From Rhynchopus euleeides (lineage: Eukaryota; Euglenozoa; Diplonemea; Diplonemida; Diplonemidae): 64,000 nt of DNA. Both the position numbers and the translations under genes were made by a program. A model generated the notes under the pieces. The model made no database searches and had not been told where the DNA came from. It worked only from the letters and a program-made list of their open reading frames with translations. Shown piece after piece: positions 49,021 through 61,464 of this stretch; within the stretch, counting starts at the first letter, position 1; each line of letters opens with the position of its first letter. The stretch is from contig OY723308.1 in NCBI GenBank assembly GCA_963210315.1, forward strand, positions 1,302,001 through 1,366,000. The letters run 5' to 3'.

Positions 49021-49755
49021 ATGACGGCAGGCGAGACCGGCCTCCGCGAGAGGAGGCAGGCTGTCGCCCTGCAGCTGAGGGGGGATGCGACAGGGCACCC
49101 CGGCGCCCCTGCCGCGTCGTGGCGGCAGCGCGGGCGGCGTGCGCCCAGCCTCTACGACAACCTCAATGGGACCGCGCCGACGCTGCGGCAGCTCGAGCCA
49201 CTCTCCCCCGGGCTGTGCTCCACAGAGGGGTCGCTGGGTGACTCCGGCAGCTGCAACAGCTTCACCTGCAGCAGCCCGGAGGGCGATGCCATGGCGCCCA
49301 TGGCGATCGGGGGGGAGCCCGCGATCCCCATCGGGAAGCAGCCCGTGAGCAGCAGCAGCGAGAGCGGCAGCCTGCTGCGCGGCAGCACCGGTGGGAGGAA
49401 GAAGAAGAACACCGTGGCGTGGGCCACGCCCAACTCGCTGCATGACACGCGGATTATCACGCCGTCGACGCATCCCAACAGGATGGGGCAGTTTAACGCG
49501 CGGACAGCGAAGGCGTCGGTGCTGGCATCGTTTCTCAACGTCACGCGGTTCACAGGGGGGGTGGGCGACCACGCCCAAGTGGCGCTGATGGACAAGACAG
49601 GCATCGTCGGGTGGATCGACTGCTCCATCACGGTTGTGAACAGCGATGGGACATTTGACATCAACGTCAAGCCCTCACCTCTGGCGGAGAAGCACAGCGT
49701 CTCCAATCTCGCAGCCTATGCCATTAACGCGCTGCACCTGCGGTATCCTCAGTAG
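49021..49755 (+). CDS. Unrecognised 244-residue protein
   Basis: Single exon with GC-ended codons like the confirmed genes. The N-terminal 130 residues are Arg/Ser/Gly-rich and probably disordered. The C-terminal part, about residues 140-244, looks folded: it starts with a basic cluster (RKKKNTVAWATP), has short hydrophobic strands such as QVALMDKTGIVGWIDCSITVV, and ends LAAYAINALHLRYPQ. I do not recognise the domain. The start is the first ATG after the CCTCCAG acceptor-like site. No membrane segment or signal peptide is evident. Confidence 0.7.
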   Translation: MTAGETGLRERRQAVALQLRGDATGHPGAPAASWRQRGRRAPSLYDNLNGTAPTLRQLEPLSPGLCSTEGSLGDSGSCNSFTCSSPEGDAMAPMAIGGEPAIPIGKQPVSSSSESGSLLRGSTGGRKKKNTVAWATPNSLHDTRIITPSTHPNRMGQFNARTAKASVLASFLNVTRFTGGVGDHAQVALMDKTGIVGWIDCSITVVNSDGTFDINVKPSPLAEKHSVSNLAAYAINALHLRYPQ

Positions 49756-50504
49756 TGGTGCATGCTGTGTCGGGGGGAGCGGAGTGGTGGTGGTGGTGGG
49801 TGCGTATGTATGATGTGCGCCTCTAGCCAAAGCAAACAACAAAGTGGTCAAAGTGAAGTCCAAAAAAGCAATGGGTCACCGTGAGATGCTAGCCAAAAGG
49901 AAAAAAATAAGTGTGCGAAAAGGCATCGGCATGGCTCGTGGGAACCGGGGGATATCCCCCGTGACTTCGCATTGGAGGGCGTCCCCGCTAACAGGGTGAA
50001 TGGGGCGGATGGGTGGTGTGTCTCTGATAAGAAAATACTCGGGGGATTTTTTTTATGAAACAGTTCAAAACGGCGCCACGCCCTGAGTCCGTCGTTGCTC
50101 TCTCTTCTCTCCCAACACACGAGCTATCAAGCGAGAGTTTTTTCCCCCACTGAAATAAAGAACGATCCCCGAGCAAACAAAAAAAATTAAAAGAACAAAA
50201 CAAAGAACAAAAAATATCACAGGGCACACACACCCTCCTCTCAGCGCCTTTCAACAGCTTCGTGCAGTGCACTCCACACGCATAGATTCCGACGTCACAA
50301 TAAAGTGCGGTGTCCTTTTTACATGGGGGGCCGTTGCCCCGCCATCACGAAAAAAAATCAGAAAAATGAAGAATCTATGTGTGAAGGACACCACCTGCTC
50401 TCGCCCCCCCCTCCACCCCCCTGGTTCCCCATATCCCTTTTCTCTCTGTCTCTCTCTCTCTCTCTCCCCTCCTGGTGAGCTCTCCATACCCCTCTATTGC
50501 CTCA
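49756..50504. other. Spacer
   Basis: No gene is supported. It contains A/T runs and a CT tract (about 50445-50465). Confidence 0.5.
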
Positions 50505-51950
50505 ATATCGTGCTTCGCGCGAAAAAAAAAAGAATTTCGCGCGAAAAAAAAAGCTCTTCGCGCGAAAAAAACGCATTTCGCGCGAAAAAAAGGGGTAAAA
50601 AAGCGCTTCGCGCGAAAAAATTGGCCCCTTGGCACCTTGTCTCTGTGGCTGTGCTGTGAACAGTGTGACTATTGTTGGCGTCCAGCTCACTGTGTCATGC
50701 GCCTTCTCCATGCCTCCATGATTGATCGTCTTCTTGATACTGGGTGTGGTGCTCACCTGTGAGCATGTGGCACAGGGACGAAAGACGAGAGTCTCTCAGA
50801 TGCGTCCTCTGGGAGGCAGATGACTGGAACAGGCACCTGGTACAGCAGGCACGGGTACAAGAAGTGGGCCAGAAATAGGGCTCAGCAGAAGCGCAAGATT
50901 TGCCCGTCTCAGCTTCCCGCCCCAACTTCCGCTCAACGGTATTGTCGGGAAGTCCTCAGGCATGCCCGGGTCGGCGCCCCCCCGAGGCCTGACGTCCTGC
51001 CTGATAATTGACGGTCCCGGGTTCAAAACCCGCTCAGGTGCTGCGTGTCGTCGACACCGTGACTGCGGCAGTCGACATCCCAGACGGGTCGCCCCTCCTC
51101 TGTGCAAAGTACATCCGGGCGAGGCTCCCACCGCGCTCGATTCTGGGTTGTCCGCCATGTGCTGTCATGGAGCCTGCGTATTCGGGCGTGAAAACCGTAG
51201 GTGGTGGTTCGATTCCCAGAACTTGGGTAGGATATCCTATGGGATAACCTACGGGATGTTGCTTCTCGCGTTGGATATCCTACGCCAAGGTGGAACCCTG
51301 CAGAAGACACGAGAGTAACAGCGAGGGACATCCCACGGATATCCCGCTCTGTTACCTCTCTGTTCCCTCGGGTCCCCCGAGAGAACGTCATCCCCCTTCG
51401 GCCTGGGCTTGTGCCACTGGCTGGGCTGCTTCTTGTACAGGTCGATGGAGTGAACGCGCTGGGTTATTGCGCCAGGTACTAGCTTCGGCAAACTGCAGCA
51501 GAGTGGGTGGCTCTCCAGTTGTGCTGGGAAGATGGTGGAGGGTCACCAATATTGTGAGGCGGCTCATTCTTCAGCATTTCTGAGCGAAAATCCCTCAGTA
51601 CAACACCTCCCCCCCCCCGTTTGCAAAGGCAAAACAGGTAGTGTCCGCCACTTTGGAGCTGATTTTGACCCGAGTTTGGCGGAGTTGGGCGGTGGTGTGG
51701 CGGCGTTCGGCGGAACCCGTTTTGGGCCAAATCAGGTGGCCCACCCCCCAAATGCGCTTTTTTTATTCGCGCGAAAAATAGGTGCGCTTTTTATCTTCGC
51801 GCGAAAAAAAGGGGCGTTTTTTTTTATTCGCGCGAATAATAGGGGCGCGTTTTTTTTTCGCGCGAAAAAAAGGGGCACTTTTTTTCTTCGCGCGTCGCGC
51901 GCGTCCGACGCACGAAAAAAAAGGCCTTCGCGCGAAGGAAAACTATGCTT
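50505..51950. mobile_element. Probable element with TTCGCGCGAA arrays at both ends
   Basis: TTCGCGCGAA, itself a palindrome, occurs about five times at 50514-50622 and about six times at 51768-51942, separated by A runs on one side and T runs on the other, so the two ends mirror each other. The exact ends and target duplication were not found. The core has no recognisable gene. Confidence 0.55.
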
Positions 51951-52180
51951 ACCCCATATTTCGTCCCACATTCGGACTTTCTTTCCAAGCTCCTCCGAAC
52001 TGAGCCTCCCGAGGCTTAGGAAAATGCTCCCCGAGGTGTCTCGGAAGCCCTGAACAGATCCCGGTGCTCGTATGCGTTGCATTTTTGCGCTAATCTGACG
52101 GGGTGACTTGTGACCTGGAGGAGCGGGCTCGCGCGAGCATTCCGCAGCAAAAAAAAAACAGAACCCGGCTAAATTTTATA

Positions 52181-52525
52181 CCGTATACGTAAATATTTTG
52201 GAACGTAAATATTTTGGAACGTAAATATTATGGAACGTAAATATTTTGGAACGCTGGCGGGTTGGCGTTCCAGATTTTTTTCGTTCCATAATATTTACAG
52301 GGCTTTCTGCGACTCGGGGACTTGGACCAGGTGATCGGACGGCATACAGAGTCCCTGACGGGACCTACTCGTGCACTTTTCGCGCGATTCCTGACGCAAG
52401 CCGTCCTCACCACCGAGTCCCCAACTGGCCCTGTAAATATTATGGAACGTAAATATTATGGAACGGACCGGCCAAAAATGGGCCCGTTCCATAATATTTA
52501 CGTTCCATAATATTTACGTATACGG
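52181..52525. mobile_element. CCGTATACG MITE, copy 4 (outside PAL)
   Basis: 345 bp flanked by TA in an AATTTTATA/ATAAAATAT context, outside any PAL island. Same family as 24279-24623 but reversed. Confidence 0.9.
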
Positions 52526-53516
52526 TAATAAAATATACAAAACGAAGACACCTTGCAAAGGAGAAAAATGGGGTGAGGGGATAAGGTTGTTTTTCGAAGA
52601 AGAAGAAGAGGTGGTGGGGGGTGGTGATGGTGAGGATCTGGGAAGATTTTATGCGTGAACACTTGCAACCAAAACCGCGGGGAGGGTGGGTGTGGAGGCA
52701 GCACCAGGTGCGGCCTACCCCACTAAACTAAAAAAAATATTGACGTGTGGGTGTGGGGGGTGGGAGCCCCCCTTCCCGCTTCCCCGGGTGGCTGCCCCCG
52801 CCGTGCAACAGCGCACTGTATATCATAGCCTCGTCTGCGCTTGACTCTTTCTCTCCACACCACCCCACACACACCCACGCCCACGCCAAGTGAGGACATG
52901 ATCCACGACGGGTCTGCACCACTCAAAAGACAGGCTTTGCGACACATCCCGCGGTGTGTTGCAAACCTGTTGTTCGGTGGGGGAAAAAAAAGAAAACAAA
53001 ACAAAACTGCACTGGCGGCCACCCCCATGGCGAAGACCCACCCACCCATCTCTCTCTCTCTCTCTTGGACGCAATAGCGTAGCGTTGCGAAGAGAACTTG
53101 TTTTGTGCGTCACATATATCACACACTGCGTATGCAGGAGGTGCCGGGGAGCTACACGCGGAGACTGCCTCACGCAACAAACACATTACAAAACAAGTTC
53201 TCTCTCTCTCTTTTCCCCTCTTTGTCCCTCCGTCTATATCTGTGTCTTGATCCCGACTTCCCCATCCCAGGAGAGGGGGGGGGGGTGGTGGTGTTGGGGC
53301 GTGCGTGTGTGGGGGTCAGATATAAAACTGTGATCAATGTGCTGCCCGATGCTGCTCTGCCAGGGCCAGAGCGGGGTGGGGGGTGGGGTAAAGTTATGGG
53401 AATGCTGTGATACGATACGCCACGATAAACACGCGGGTCACGTCAACATTACAAAATGTGGAATACCAAGCAAGATCAGGTTGTTGGTGAACAGTGATGT
53501 GGCATTTCTTACGACC

Positions 53517-53547
<31 letters not shown>

Positions 53548-53909
53548 CCCCCCCAACCTGGGGTCCGGGTCGGCGATTTTTTGACCTGTCTCATTCAATA
53601 ACCCCTATTTCCCCCCTTTCGCGCTTTCCTGCGCCGACTGTCGCTGCCACAAACCACCACCGACACCCCCCCCCCCCTTTACGTTGTCGTTTACATTGTC
53701 GTAGTTTTTTTTTGGCTGCTCCTCTCCAAGAAGCCTGTAGCGTGTGCCGCCTTTTCAGGGCACAGTTCAGCGCATTATCTTTTCTGCGCTATATTTTCTT
53801 TTCCCCCCGGATTTGGCGGCACAAACAGCAGCCTTATCTTATCTTTTCTTTTTTTTGCAAAACTGTTGCATACTTGTGGAACGGTCTTGACGACGGGATG
53901 TGGTTTTTC
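52526..53909. other. Low-complexity spacer
   Basis: No gene is supported. It contains a fragment like the first 60 bases of the window (52690-52750), a CT tract (about 53517-53543), C runs (about 53668-53679), and a word around CGGATTTGGCGG (53808) that also occurs upstream of INO1. Confidence 0.5.
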
Positions 53910-56275
53910 GGGCAGGAAAAAACGCCGTGAAAAAAAAGGGAAAAATTTTCACGCCGTGAAAATGTATGAAAGCTTTTTAGGTGGGGCGCAACGCCGTGAA
54001 ATATAGGAAACAATTACCGTTGGGTTTCCTGGCTTGTTGGAGCACTCATCAAAGCAGCATACGTCCTTATCTTGTCCGTCGGGGGGTTGCACTCACCACA
54101 CGGAACCACCCTGTTGCGTCACACCTGGAACCATTCACACCTGCAACCACTCTTATGCATTTTAGGGCACACTGTGCAGTCGTTGTATCCCAGATGCTGG
54201 CGCCTCCAGATAGGAGGCCAACGACACAGAGTCGCCGTGACCCATGGCTGCCTGAATGTGGCTCCACTCCTTCAACACAACCTGGCACAAGGGGGGTATG
54301 ATCGGGTGAAGTTGCGGGACTCTGTGGAAGCGCAGATATTGACCCATTGGAGGTACTCCAAGAGCACTTCGCTGTGTCCAATGTTTATAGAAGTTTGCAG
54401 CATGCCCCTCACTGAGGGCCTGCTGCGAACATGGCAGACCGAAGGGATGCTGTCAGCAGAAGATGGAAGACACTGGCGTGTTCAGTAGTGACCGTCTGAG
54501 GCCAAAACTGGCACTGCTCGCTGACCTGTATCTGTTCCAAGGCTGCTTGGGGCAAGATCAGCGGTTCTGTTTATTTTCTTCTACGGGCTCTGAGCACAAA
54601 GAACATGAACAACAACAATTCTGATCAACAAACCACGCACTGGGCACCAGGCTGGTTGCTGTGCTGGCGGAATGGACTGTACACGACTTCTAGGCCTGTG
54701 GCATCAGGAAGTCGAGGAGGGTTGCCACCGCACTGTTCGTGGCGCTCGGCGCTGCGGGGGGTCTCCAACAAGGCGCCTCTTTGCTAGGGGGATTGAGCTG
54801 GCTGCCTTAGCAGCCGGCTTCTTGGCAGCCTTCTTTGCTGCGGCCTGTTGCGACATGTGACGACACCTCCTTGCGTTGTCACATCTCCATTCCCTGGAGT
54901 CATGTACCGAATGGGTTCCTCTCTCGCTCGCGCCATCCTCAGGTGCCCCAGGCATACCCCCTGATATGCCACAGCCATATAAGCGCAAGGACTTGTTTAC
55001 TAGACGGGCACACGCCAGATCGGGGGGTCTGGGGGGGCAGAGCCAACAACGGGACATGACTCGTCTGTTTGCTGCATCGCACCCTGGGCTAGTTGGGTCA
55101 CCTCAAACATTGAAGGCACCCCCTCAAAAATACACCCCAAAAAAACTTTTTGAGAGTTGTGCAACAACGCAGGAAACTGTGCCAGTGCAGATCCTTGCAG
55201 AACTTCCCACACGCTTCATGACAGGCGCGTGGGGTGTGATCGACGAGCCACTCACAGGATTGCCCCAAATGTGACCGGAAATTCAAATGCGTGGCGACTC
55301 GGGCCGTTCTGGTGAAGTCTGGGTGGTGATCTCACACCCCACTTTTTGCCTGCCGAATTCGCCTTGTGTGCGGGACCTGCTGAACACTGTACGGCCCAGC
55401 ACACACTGTCAGCCACAGAAACAGCCTGGATCTGGCTGTGGCTGATTCTGTGGCCCAGTGTGGGCTGTTCCCACGTCCCTTCGGGACGTGACACAGTCTG
55501 ACCAGTGACAGACACCCAGATCCGACCGCTCCACACATCCAGCCAGACTGTCAGGCTCAACCCACCCACACCCATATCCGGCCCGTGTGCCGTGTATGGG
55601 TGGATTCGGGCCATCTGCAGGTTCAACACCTACACACAGCCACAGTTGCTGTCTCAGCCCACACGCACCCAGATCTGGCGTGTCTGGGTGTGTCCGTGCC
55701 AATCTGGGACGTTCCCGCCACCTCTTGGGTGAACCAGCAGAACCTGGTACTGGCTGGTCTGACCAAGTCCGAGGCAGAACAGTCCTGTCGTGCTGTGCTC
55801 GAAAGTGCCGGGCGATGGCAAGAAACCATCATCTGCACCCCGTGTCGGCCTCAACTGCACCCTCGAGCAGGAAAAAAAGGCCTCGGGCCTCTGGCCCTCA
55901 GACTAATTTTTCACAGCGTTTTTTCCGCCTATTTTTTTCCCTTTTTTTCACGGCGTTTTTCTTTTTTTCCACGGGCCCGACGGGGTGACGGGGTTTTGAG
56001 GCCCCAAGCCCCCAGGTCCCCTACCTGGCCTACCCAAGTGCCTCACACCGGGTCCCCCCCTCCTGGTGGTCCACCGACGGACAAGATAAGGACGTATGCT
56101 GCTTTGATGAGTGCTCCAACAAGCCAGGAAACCCAACGGTAATTGTTTCCTATATTTCACGGCGTTGCGCCCCACCTAAAAAGTTTTCATACATTTTCAC
56201 GGCGTTTTTTTCCACCGTGAAAAAAGTTCCCTTTTTTTCACGGCGTTTTTTCTTTTTTTCCACGGGCCCGACGGG
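53910..56275. mobile_element. Element with long inverted repeats and ACGCCGTGAAA motifs (2.4 kb)
   Basis: The left arm (about 53910-54085) and right arm (about 56072-56272) are inverted copies with few mismatches, including a long shared block around GGAAACAATTACCG and GAGCACTCATCAAAGC. The motif ACGCCGTGAAA recurs several times in each arm. A stretch CACGGGCCCGACGGGGTGA appears at both 55970-55988 and 56261-56279, and 55989-56080 resembles the 3' end of the OTU-bearing segment, so a piece of that element may sit here. No gene is recognised in the core. Confidence 0.7.
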
Positions 56276-56699
56276 GTGAGATTTCCAAAATATTTTTTTT
56301 GGGGCCACGAGCGTTCCATAAGTATGCTGTTGCTTGTCACAGCGGGAAAAAAGAGTCAAGATGGGAGCGTACGGTGCGTGCAGTGTGTTTTTGAGAGAGC
56401 AGCACAAAATCACCCTGTCGCAGCAGCCAGCAAGGCACCACTACCCCCCCCCCCCCCCTTCACAGGGGCCACCCACCAATATACTGCCGCTCGTGCGCAC
56501 AAACCAAATCCCGGGCTCTTTTACCCTTCGTGAAGATCAATCTTGCGTGCCTCGTGGAGGGGGTCCCGATGATTTGGGCATCGTGCAGAATGGCCCTCAA
56601 CAAAGGCGTCATTCAGAAATCAGTCCAGTATCGTTCAGGCCTTCAGTCACCAATTTTGTGTTGGACACAAGAAAAGACAACGACACCAGCGAACCCCTT
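56276..56699. other. Spacer before PAL island IV
   Basis: No gene is supported. A C run (56443-56458) is present, and the stretch ends CCCCTT directly before the PAL end. Confidence 0.5.
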
Positions 56700-57370
56700 C
56701 ACGGTGGGATCTTGTAAATTTTACATGTATACAGTTGTCCAACAAACATTGGTGGGGTAAAAATGTTGGTGGGGTAAAAACATTGGTGGGGTAAAAACTA
56801 AGGTGGATTTCAGGATTTCTCAGAGCTAAGGTGGGTTATTACCCCACCAATGTTTTTAACCCACCGATGTTTTTACCCCACGGCAGCAGAACACAATGCA
56901 GATTTTTTCAGAACTGTGGTGGGTGGGGTGAGTGCCTCATACGTCGCACGGTGCCTACGCGATCACAGTGTGGTTGAGGCGTGGGCTGGTTGGGAGGCGG
57001 GGCGTGTGGGAGGGGGCGGGGGGTTGGGGACGGCTATCTTGCAAAGCGCAGCTCTCCTCAGCATCAGCAGAACAGCAGGTACCGACACAGGGTACGGAAT
57101 GCAATGGCGTATACACTTCTGGTTACTGGTGTCGGTACCTGCTGTTCTGCTGGTGCTGATGAGAGAGCTGCGCTTTGCAGGATAGCCGTCCCCAACCCCC
57201 CGCCCCCTCCCACACGCCCCGCCTCCCAATCAGCCCACGCCCCCAACCAAACTGTGATCGCGTAGGCACCGTGCGACGTATGAGGCACTCACCCCACCCA
57301 CCACAGTTCTGAAAAAATCTCCATTGTGTTCTGCTGCCGTGGGGTAAAAACATTGGTGGGGTAAAAACTA

Positions 57371-60042
57371 ACGAGCACATGGACGCGGAGGATTTCATGT
57401 GTGAGGAAACGGGCACATGGACGCGGAGGATTTCATGTGTGACCCGGATGACGCGGCGGGCCCCGAGGAGCCGACCCCTGAACCCGAACCTGCCCCTCCC
57501 CGCCGCCCACGCCCGCCGCCTCCCCCCGCGGAGGGGGACCTCCCGCAGCCGGCGGGTGGGGTGGCGGCTGACCCCCTGGCCCAATTGCTGGAGTGGCGCG
57601 GCCAGACGGACGGGAGGCTGAGCTTGTCGTCCCTGCAGCAGCAGGCGCGGCTGGGCCTGGTCGAGCCGGACGGGTGGTCGTTCCGGGTGGGGGACTGTGC
57701 TTTTGATGCGTTGGCCACGCTGGGTGCCCGATCGGTGAAGCAATCCAGCGGGTGGCTGCGCCAAGAGGCAGTCCGCAGGGCGATGCGCGACCCGGACCTC
57801 CGGATGCGGGTGGAGGAGGGTCCGAACCAGTGGGCCGAGCAGATGATGCGCGCAGGGAGCGACGACGTGCGCACCTGGGCGGACTTCATCGCCCTGGCGG
57901 CGGCTGCGCGCGTGACCAGATGCGTCGTCCTCGTGCTCATCGACAACCACCAGCCGATGCTTCTGTCCCCAGTAGGTGCGGGTGCAGTGGTGGACGCCCA
58001 CTGTCTGCGGAGGACGGGGGGGCAACATGGGCACTACGTGCCCCTAGTTATGCCGGAGCCCATGCGTCAGCACCTGGCGGGTCTTCCCCCGAAGCCGATG
58101 GCAGCGGATGTCACGGGGTGCGATGGTGATAGTCCCATGCAGATGGTGCGTCAGGGGGGCTCGGCGGGCCAGGTGGAGGAGTGCGAGAAGTGCCGCCGCC
58201 CGTTCGACCGCTCCGCGAGGCATCACGCGTGTGGCAGATGCTGGCGCAAAGTGTGCGCGTCATGCGCAGTGCGGGGTGAGCGGTGCCCAGGCTACATTGA
58301 CCGGGTGGCGGTGGATGTCGACGCTCCAGACCCTGCGGAGCAACCCGCGGTCACCCCGGATCTGCGGGAGGTCCTGGAGTCCGCCCGGGCGCGCCCCCGC
58401 CGGCGGAAGCCCATCCCGAGCCGCATGCACGACACGCCGATGGGGCCCAGGCAGCCGAGTGCCCCGCACGACTCGTCGGGGGCTGCGCACCATCCAACGC
58501 GGGTGAAGGAGGAAGTGGCGGAGGAGCCGGTCGCTCCCGGCCAGGACGTGGAGATGCACCAGGGCGGAGGCTCCCAAACCTCAAACACAGCCCCCTCTGG
58601 TGCGCCCTCCGCGACCCACGGCCACAGCGTGCCCCCGGCGGAGAGTGCCTCCCGGGCTGCCCCAGCCCCCATGCAGGGGCAGGCCCAACATGCAGAGTGC
58701 CCGCCGTCGGGGTCGGGGGCCACAGAGAACCACCAGGGCGGAGGCTCCCAAACCTCAAACACAGCCCCCTCTGGTGTGCCCTCTGCGGCTCCGGTCACGG
58801 CGGCAGGCGCCCAGCCGTCTGGCCCCGCTCAGGCCGCGCGGCGCCGCCAGGGCGGAGGCTCCCACACCTTCAACACAGCCCCCTCTGGCACCTCTGGCGG
58901 AACAGCCCCCGGTGGGGCTGGCGGGATCCAGGGGGTTGCTGCGACGATGATGCGCAACGCCGCGCAGGCCCGCCGGGACGGGCAGCGCCGCAGCCGGACG
59001 GCCGCGTCCTCGAGACGCCTGGAGGAGCTGCGTCAGGGTGACGCGGCGGGCCCCATGGAGTTCGACGACGACCCGGCGAACGTGTGGGAGCCCGAGGACG
59101 ACCTCCAGGCCATCGACGCCTACGGGGACGACGAGACGCCCGCGGCGAACATCCCCGCTCTGCAGGAGCTTGCGGCGTCCCGTGTCTGGGCCGAGGGGGT
59201 GGTAGCGCGGGCCCGCGGCATGGCCCCCTGCGTCTCGATGGGAGGAGCCATCCCCCGCACCGTCGAGGCGTGGAGGCACTGCTTCCACCCCAGCTATGGC
59301 CTTTGCCCCCTCTCGCCCAGGGTGGCAGGTGACGTAGCGGCGGAGTGGCTGCAGGCGCGCATCCTGCAAGGGGGCGCGCAGGCCGAGCCCGGGAACCAGA
59401 CGAGGGAGCCGGGGGTCAGCCTGCGCGTCTACATGCGCAAGCTGCAGACGGAGGTGGAGCGGGGCGAGTAGGCGGAGCAGCGTCCCCACCCCCACCACCC
59501 CCCCCCCCCCCCCCCCCCCCCCCCGGGACCTTCCCCCCCCCCTTTCATAGATGTGTGCAGGTGGCCGTTGTGAATGGTTAGACAGGGGCTGGCCACCCCC
59601 TCCCCCGGGCTCTGCACAGCAGGTCTGGGTTAGAAACAACATAACCCCCCCCCCCTTCCTCCCCTCCCTTCCTCCCCCCTCCCCTCCCCTCCCCTCCCCT
59701 CCCCTCCCCTCCCCTCCCCTCCCCTATTGATGTCCCCCCCCCCCCCCTCCCCCAGCGCTTTGCCGCTCGTGTGAGTACCGCCCTGACTGGGAGAAAGGGT
59801 AGGGCTGGTTGGGTTGGCGGAGTTGGGCGGATGGGCGAAACGGAAAAATCGACGAGGTCGCAGCGTCAGGGCGTTCTGGGCTGGCTGGTGGTGGTTGGGA
59901 CAAGACCGACGAGATTAGAAGCGGTACTGGTAGACGGGTTTTGAGGCCCCCCGCCCCCAGGTTCCCCCTGCCCACCTGGACGGACCCAAGTGCCTCACAC
60001 CGGATCTCTCCCCACCCGGTGGTCCACCTGACGGATACGTGA
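57371..60042 (+). mobile_element. 2.67-kb inserted segment encoding an OTU/zinc-finger protein
   Basis: The octamer AAAAACTA is present on both sides (57363-57370 and 60043-60050), and removing the segment restores the arm sequence GTAAAAACTAAGGTGG, seen intact at 56795. No terminal inverted repeat is evident. The 5' end has a 38-bp direct repeat (57375-57404 repeated at 57413-57442). The 3' part after the gene has 27 C (59498-59524), a CCCCT repeat (about 59677-59725) and a last 110 bp that resembles 55989-56085. It ends in an A run just before the duplication, which would fit a retro-type insertion, although the A run overlaps the duplication. Confidence 0.75.
57417..59471 (+). CDS. OTU-like cysteine protease with treble-clef zinc finger, element-borne
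   Basis: 684 residues in one frame. Residues about 80-215 match the OTU deubiquitinase pattern: GDCAFDAL with catalytic Cys94, a Trp-x-Asp (154-156) before an Ala-rich helix, a strand VLVLIDN, and a terminal GHYVPL with His206. Residues 256-290 form a zinc finger (CEKC, CGRC, CASC and a last Cys) of FYVE/RING-like spacing. Next is a Pro/Ser/Gly-rich linker with three repeats of QGGGSQTSNTAPSG (about 380-500), then an Arg-rich stretch, an acidic patch (MEFDDDPANVWEPEDD) and a folded-looking C-terminus. OTU domains are known cargo of several transposon and retroelement groups; no reverse transcriptase or transposase is present here. The ATG at 57417 starts this frame; an ATG 38 bp upstream is out of frame. 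Confidence 0.75.
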   Translation: MDAEDFMCDPDDAAGPEEPTPEPEPAPPRRPRPPPPPAEGDLPQPAGGVAADPLAQLLEWRGQTDGRLSLSSLQQQARLGLVEPDGWSFRVGDCAFDALATLGARSVKQSSGWLRQEAVRRAMRDPDLRMRVEEGPNQWAEQMMRAGSDDVRTWADFIALAAAARVTRCVVLVLIDNHQPMLLSPVGAGAVVDAHCLRRTGGQHGHYVPLVMPEPMRQHLAGLPPKPMAADVTGCDGDSPMQMVRQGGSAGQVEECEKCRRPFDRSARHHACGRCWRKVCASCAVRGERCPGYIDRVAVDVDAPDPAEQPAVTPDLREVLESARARPRRRKPIPSRMHDTPMGPRQPSAPHDSSGAAHHPTRVKEEVAEEPVAPGQDVEMHQGGGSQTSNTAPSGAPSATHGHSVPPAESASRAAPAPMQGQAQHAECPPSGSGATENHQGGGSQTSNTAPSGVPSAAPVTAAGAQPSGPAQAARRRQGGGSHTFNTAPSGTSGGTAPGGAGGIQGVAATMMRNAAQARRDGQRRSRTAASSRRLEELRQGDAAGPMEFDDDPANVWEPEDDLQAIDAYGDDETPAANIPALQELAASRVWAEGVVARARGMAPCVSMGGAIPRTVEAWRHCFHPSYGLCPLSPRVAGDVAAEWLQARILQGGAQAEPGNQTREPGVSLRVYMRKLQTEVERGE

Positions 60043-60163
60043 AAAAACTAAGGTGGATTTTAGGATTTTTTGGAGCTAAGGTGGGTTTTTACCCCACCAA
60101 TGTTTGTTGGATGACTGTAACTACAAGTATATACATGTATTATACATGTATAATACTTGCAGG

Positions 60164-61425
60164 CAGATTTTTCGAATTTTTTGACCGAGAAAATTCCGAC
60201 CCCAAAATGTGGTCCTTGTGGTCTGGAACTGTCCGTTGTCGAAGGAATTGGTGAAAAAATCGTGATTTTTGGCCTCTGGATCACCCATGCCGTCCCAAAA
60301 ATCAAGCAAAAGAGGTTTGGTAGGTGCATTTTTGGGTGAACATGAGCCATTGTGCCAACCTGCTTGATTTCACCCGAAAATTGGAATCCGTTGAATATGG
60401 TTTCTGATGAAAATGTGAAAATTTTCGACCTTCTTCGCAGTTTTTGCCACTTCCTTGCCCCATCTTTCCCACCCAAAATCGAAGTACCGTGAATGGTGTT
60501 GTTGAAAGGTCCAAATTGCGTTGGTTGTGCGTAGTTCTGCCGAAATCGTGCACACGTTGTGCATAGTGCATGTGTAACGCCATTTGCGACCAAAATGTAA
60601 ATTTCCTGCACCCGAGCGTTGACGCTTCCACACACCCTTACAAACCCACTTGCCTGATGAAGGGGGTGGTGTGTAGAGCACGTTTGGCAGGGCTGAATGA
60701 CACTTTCCGCGCGAAGGTCGTGTGCGTAATTAAAAAACGGTCCGAGGGCCGGAGGCCCGAGGCCTTTTTTTACCTGCACGAGGGTGTAATTGAGGCCGAT
60801 ACGGGGTGCAGATGATGGTTTCTTGCACAACCCAGTCATGTTTTGCACATCACGACGAACTCGGAAATTCCTCATATTTGCACTCCAGGTCTCATATTTG
60901 CACTGGTGCAAATATGGGACCTGGAGTGCGTGCAAATAATGACTGGGGGGTGCAAGAAAGTTCAAATTGCGTAGTTCCTGCGTACTTCGTGCGTAGCCCG
61001 AGCGTACTTTGGGTAGTTCGTGCGTATATTGTGCGAAGCGTCTTTGACAGCACCAGTAACGGACTTTTGGAACGTAACTATTTTAGAACGGACCGGGAAA
61101 AAATGGGCACGTCGCTACTTCGCGCTACTTCGTCGCTCGTAACGAGTAAAAATATCAGGTGGTTTATACACCGCCAATGTGAGGTGTGCGGGTGTATTCC
61201 TGAAGGATTCACTTCTGCGTCCACACTGAGTGATTTTGGAGTGATTTTCACTCCAAATTTCACTCCAGGAACATTGGATGCTGCAAGGTTGCAGGGGTTT
61301 CTGCAGTATTTGCCTTGAAAAAGCCAAAAAACATGATTTTTTCACGAAACTCGACATGTCCGTGCGTTATTATCCAAAAAATGGTCCCAGGGGGGTATTC
61401 TGGAGCCATCTCCACCAAAAACTAA
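60164..61425. other. Unassigned insert between PAL pieces
   Basis: No gene is seen. A mirrored stretch with CATATTTGCACTCCAGGTC lies at 60881-60950. An 85-bp block (60745-60828) is the reverse complement of 55819-55902, both containing GGCCTCGGGCCT and CATCATCTGCACCCCGT. Repeats of the form TTCGTGCGTA occur at 60975-61035. Confidence 0.5.
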
Positions 61426-61464
61426 GTATTTTACATGTATAATACTTGCATGACAAGTATTATA

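Larger units (their letters stand above)
56732..60117. mobile_element. Palindrome-family element, copy 2, split by the OTU segment
   Basis: The ends CAGTTGTCC and, reversed, CAGTCATCC are flanked by TA; the restored site TTACATGTATAACTACAAG is intact elsewhere. The left part mirrors itself around about 57100 like copy 1. In the right outer arm, 57371-60042 has been inserted. Confidence 0.85.
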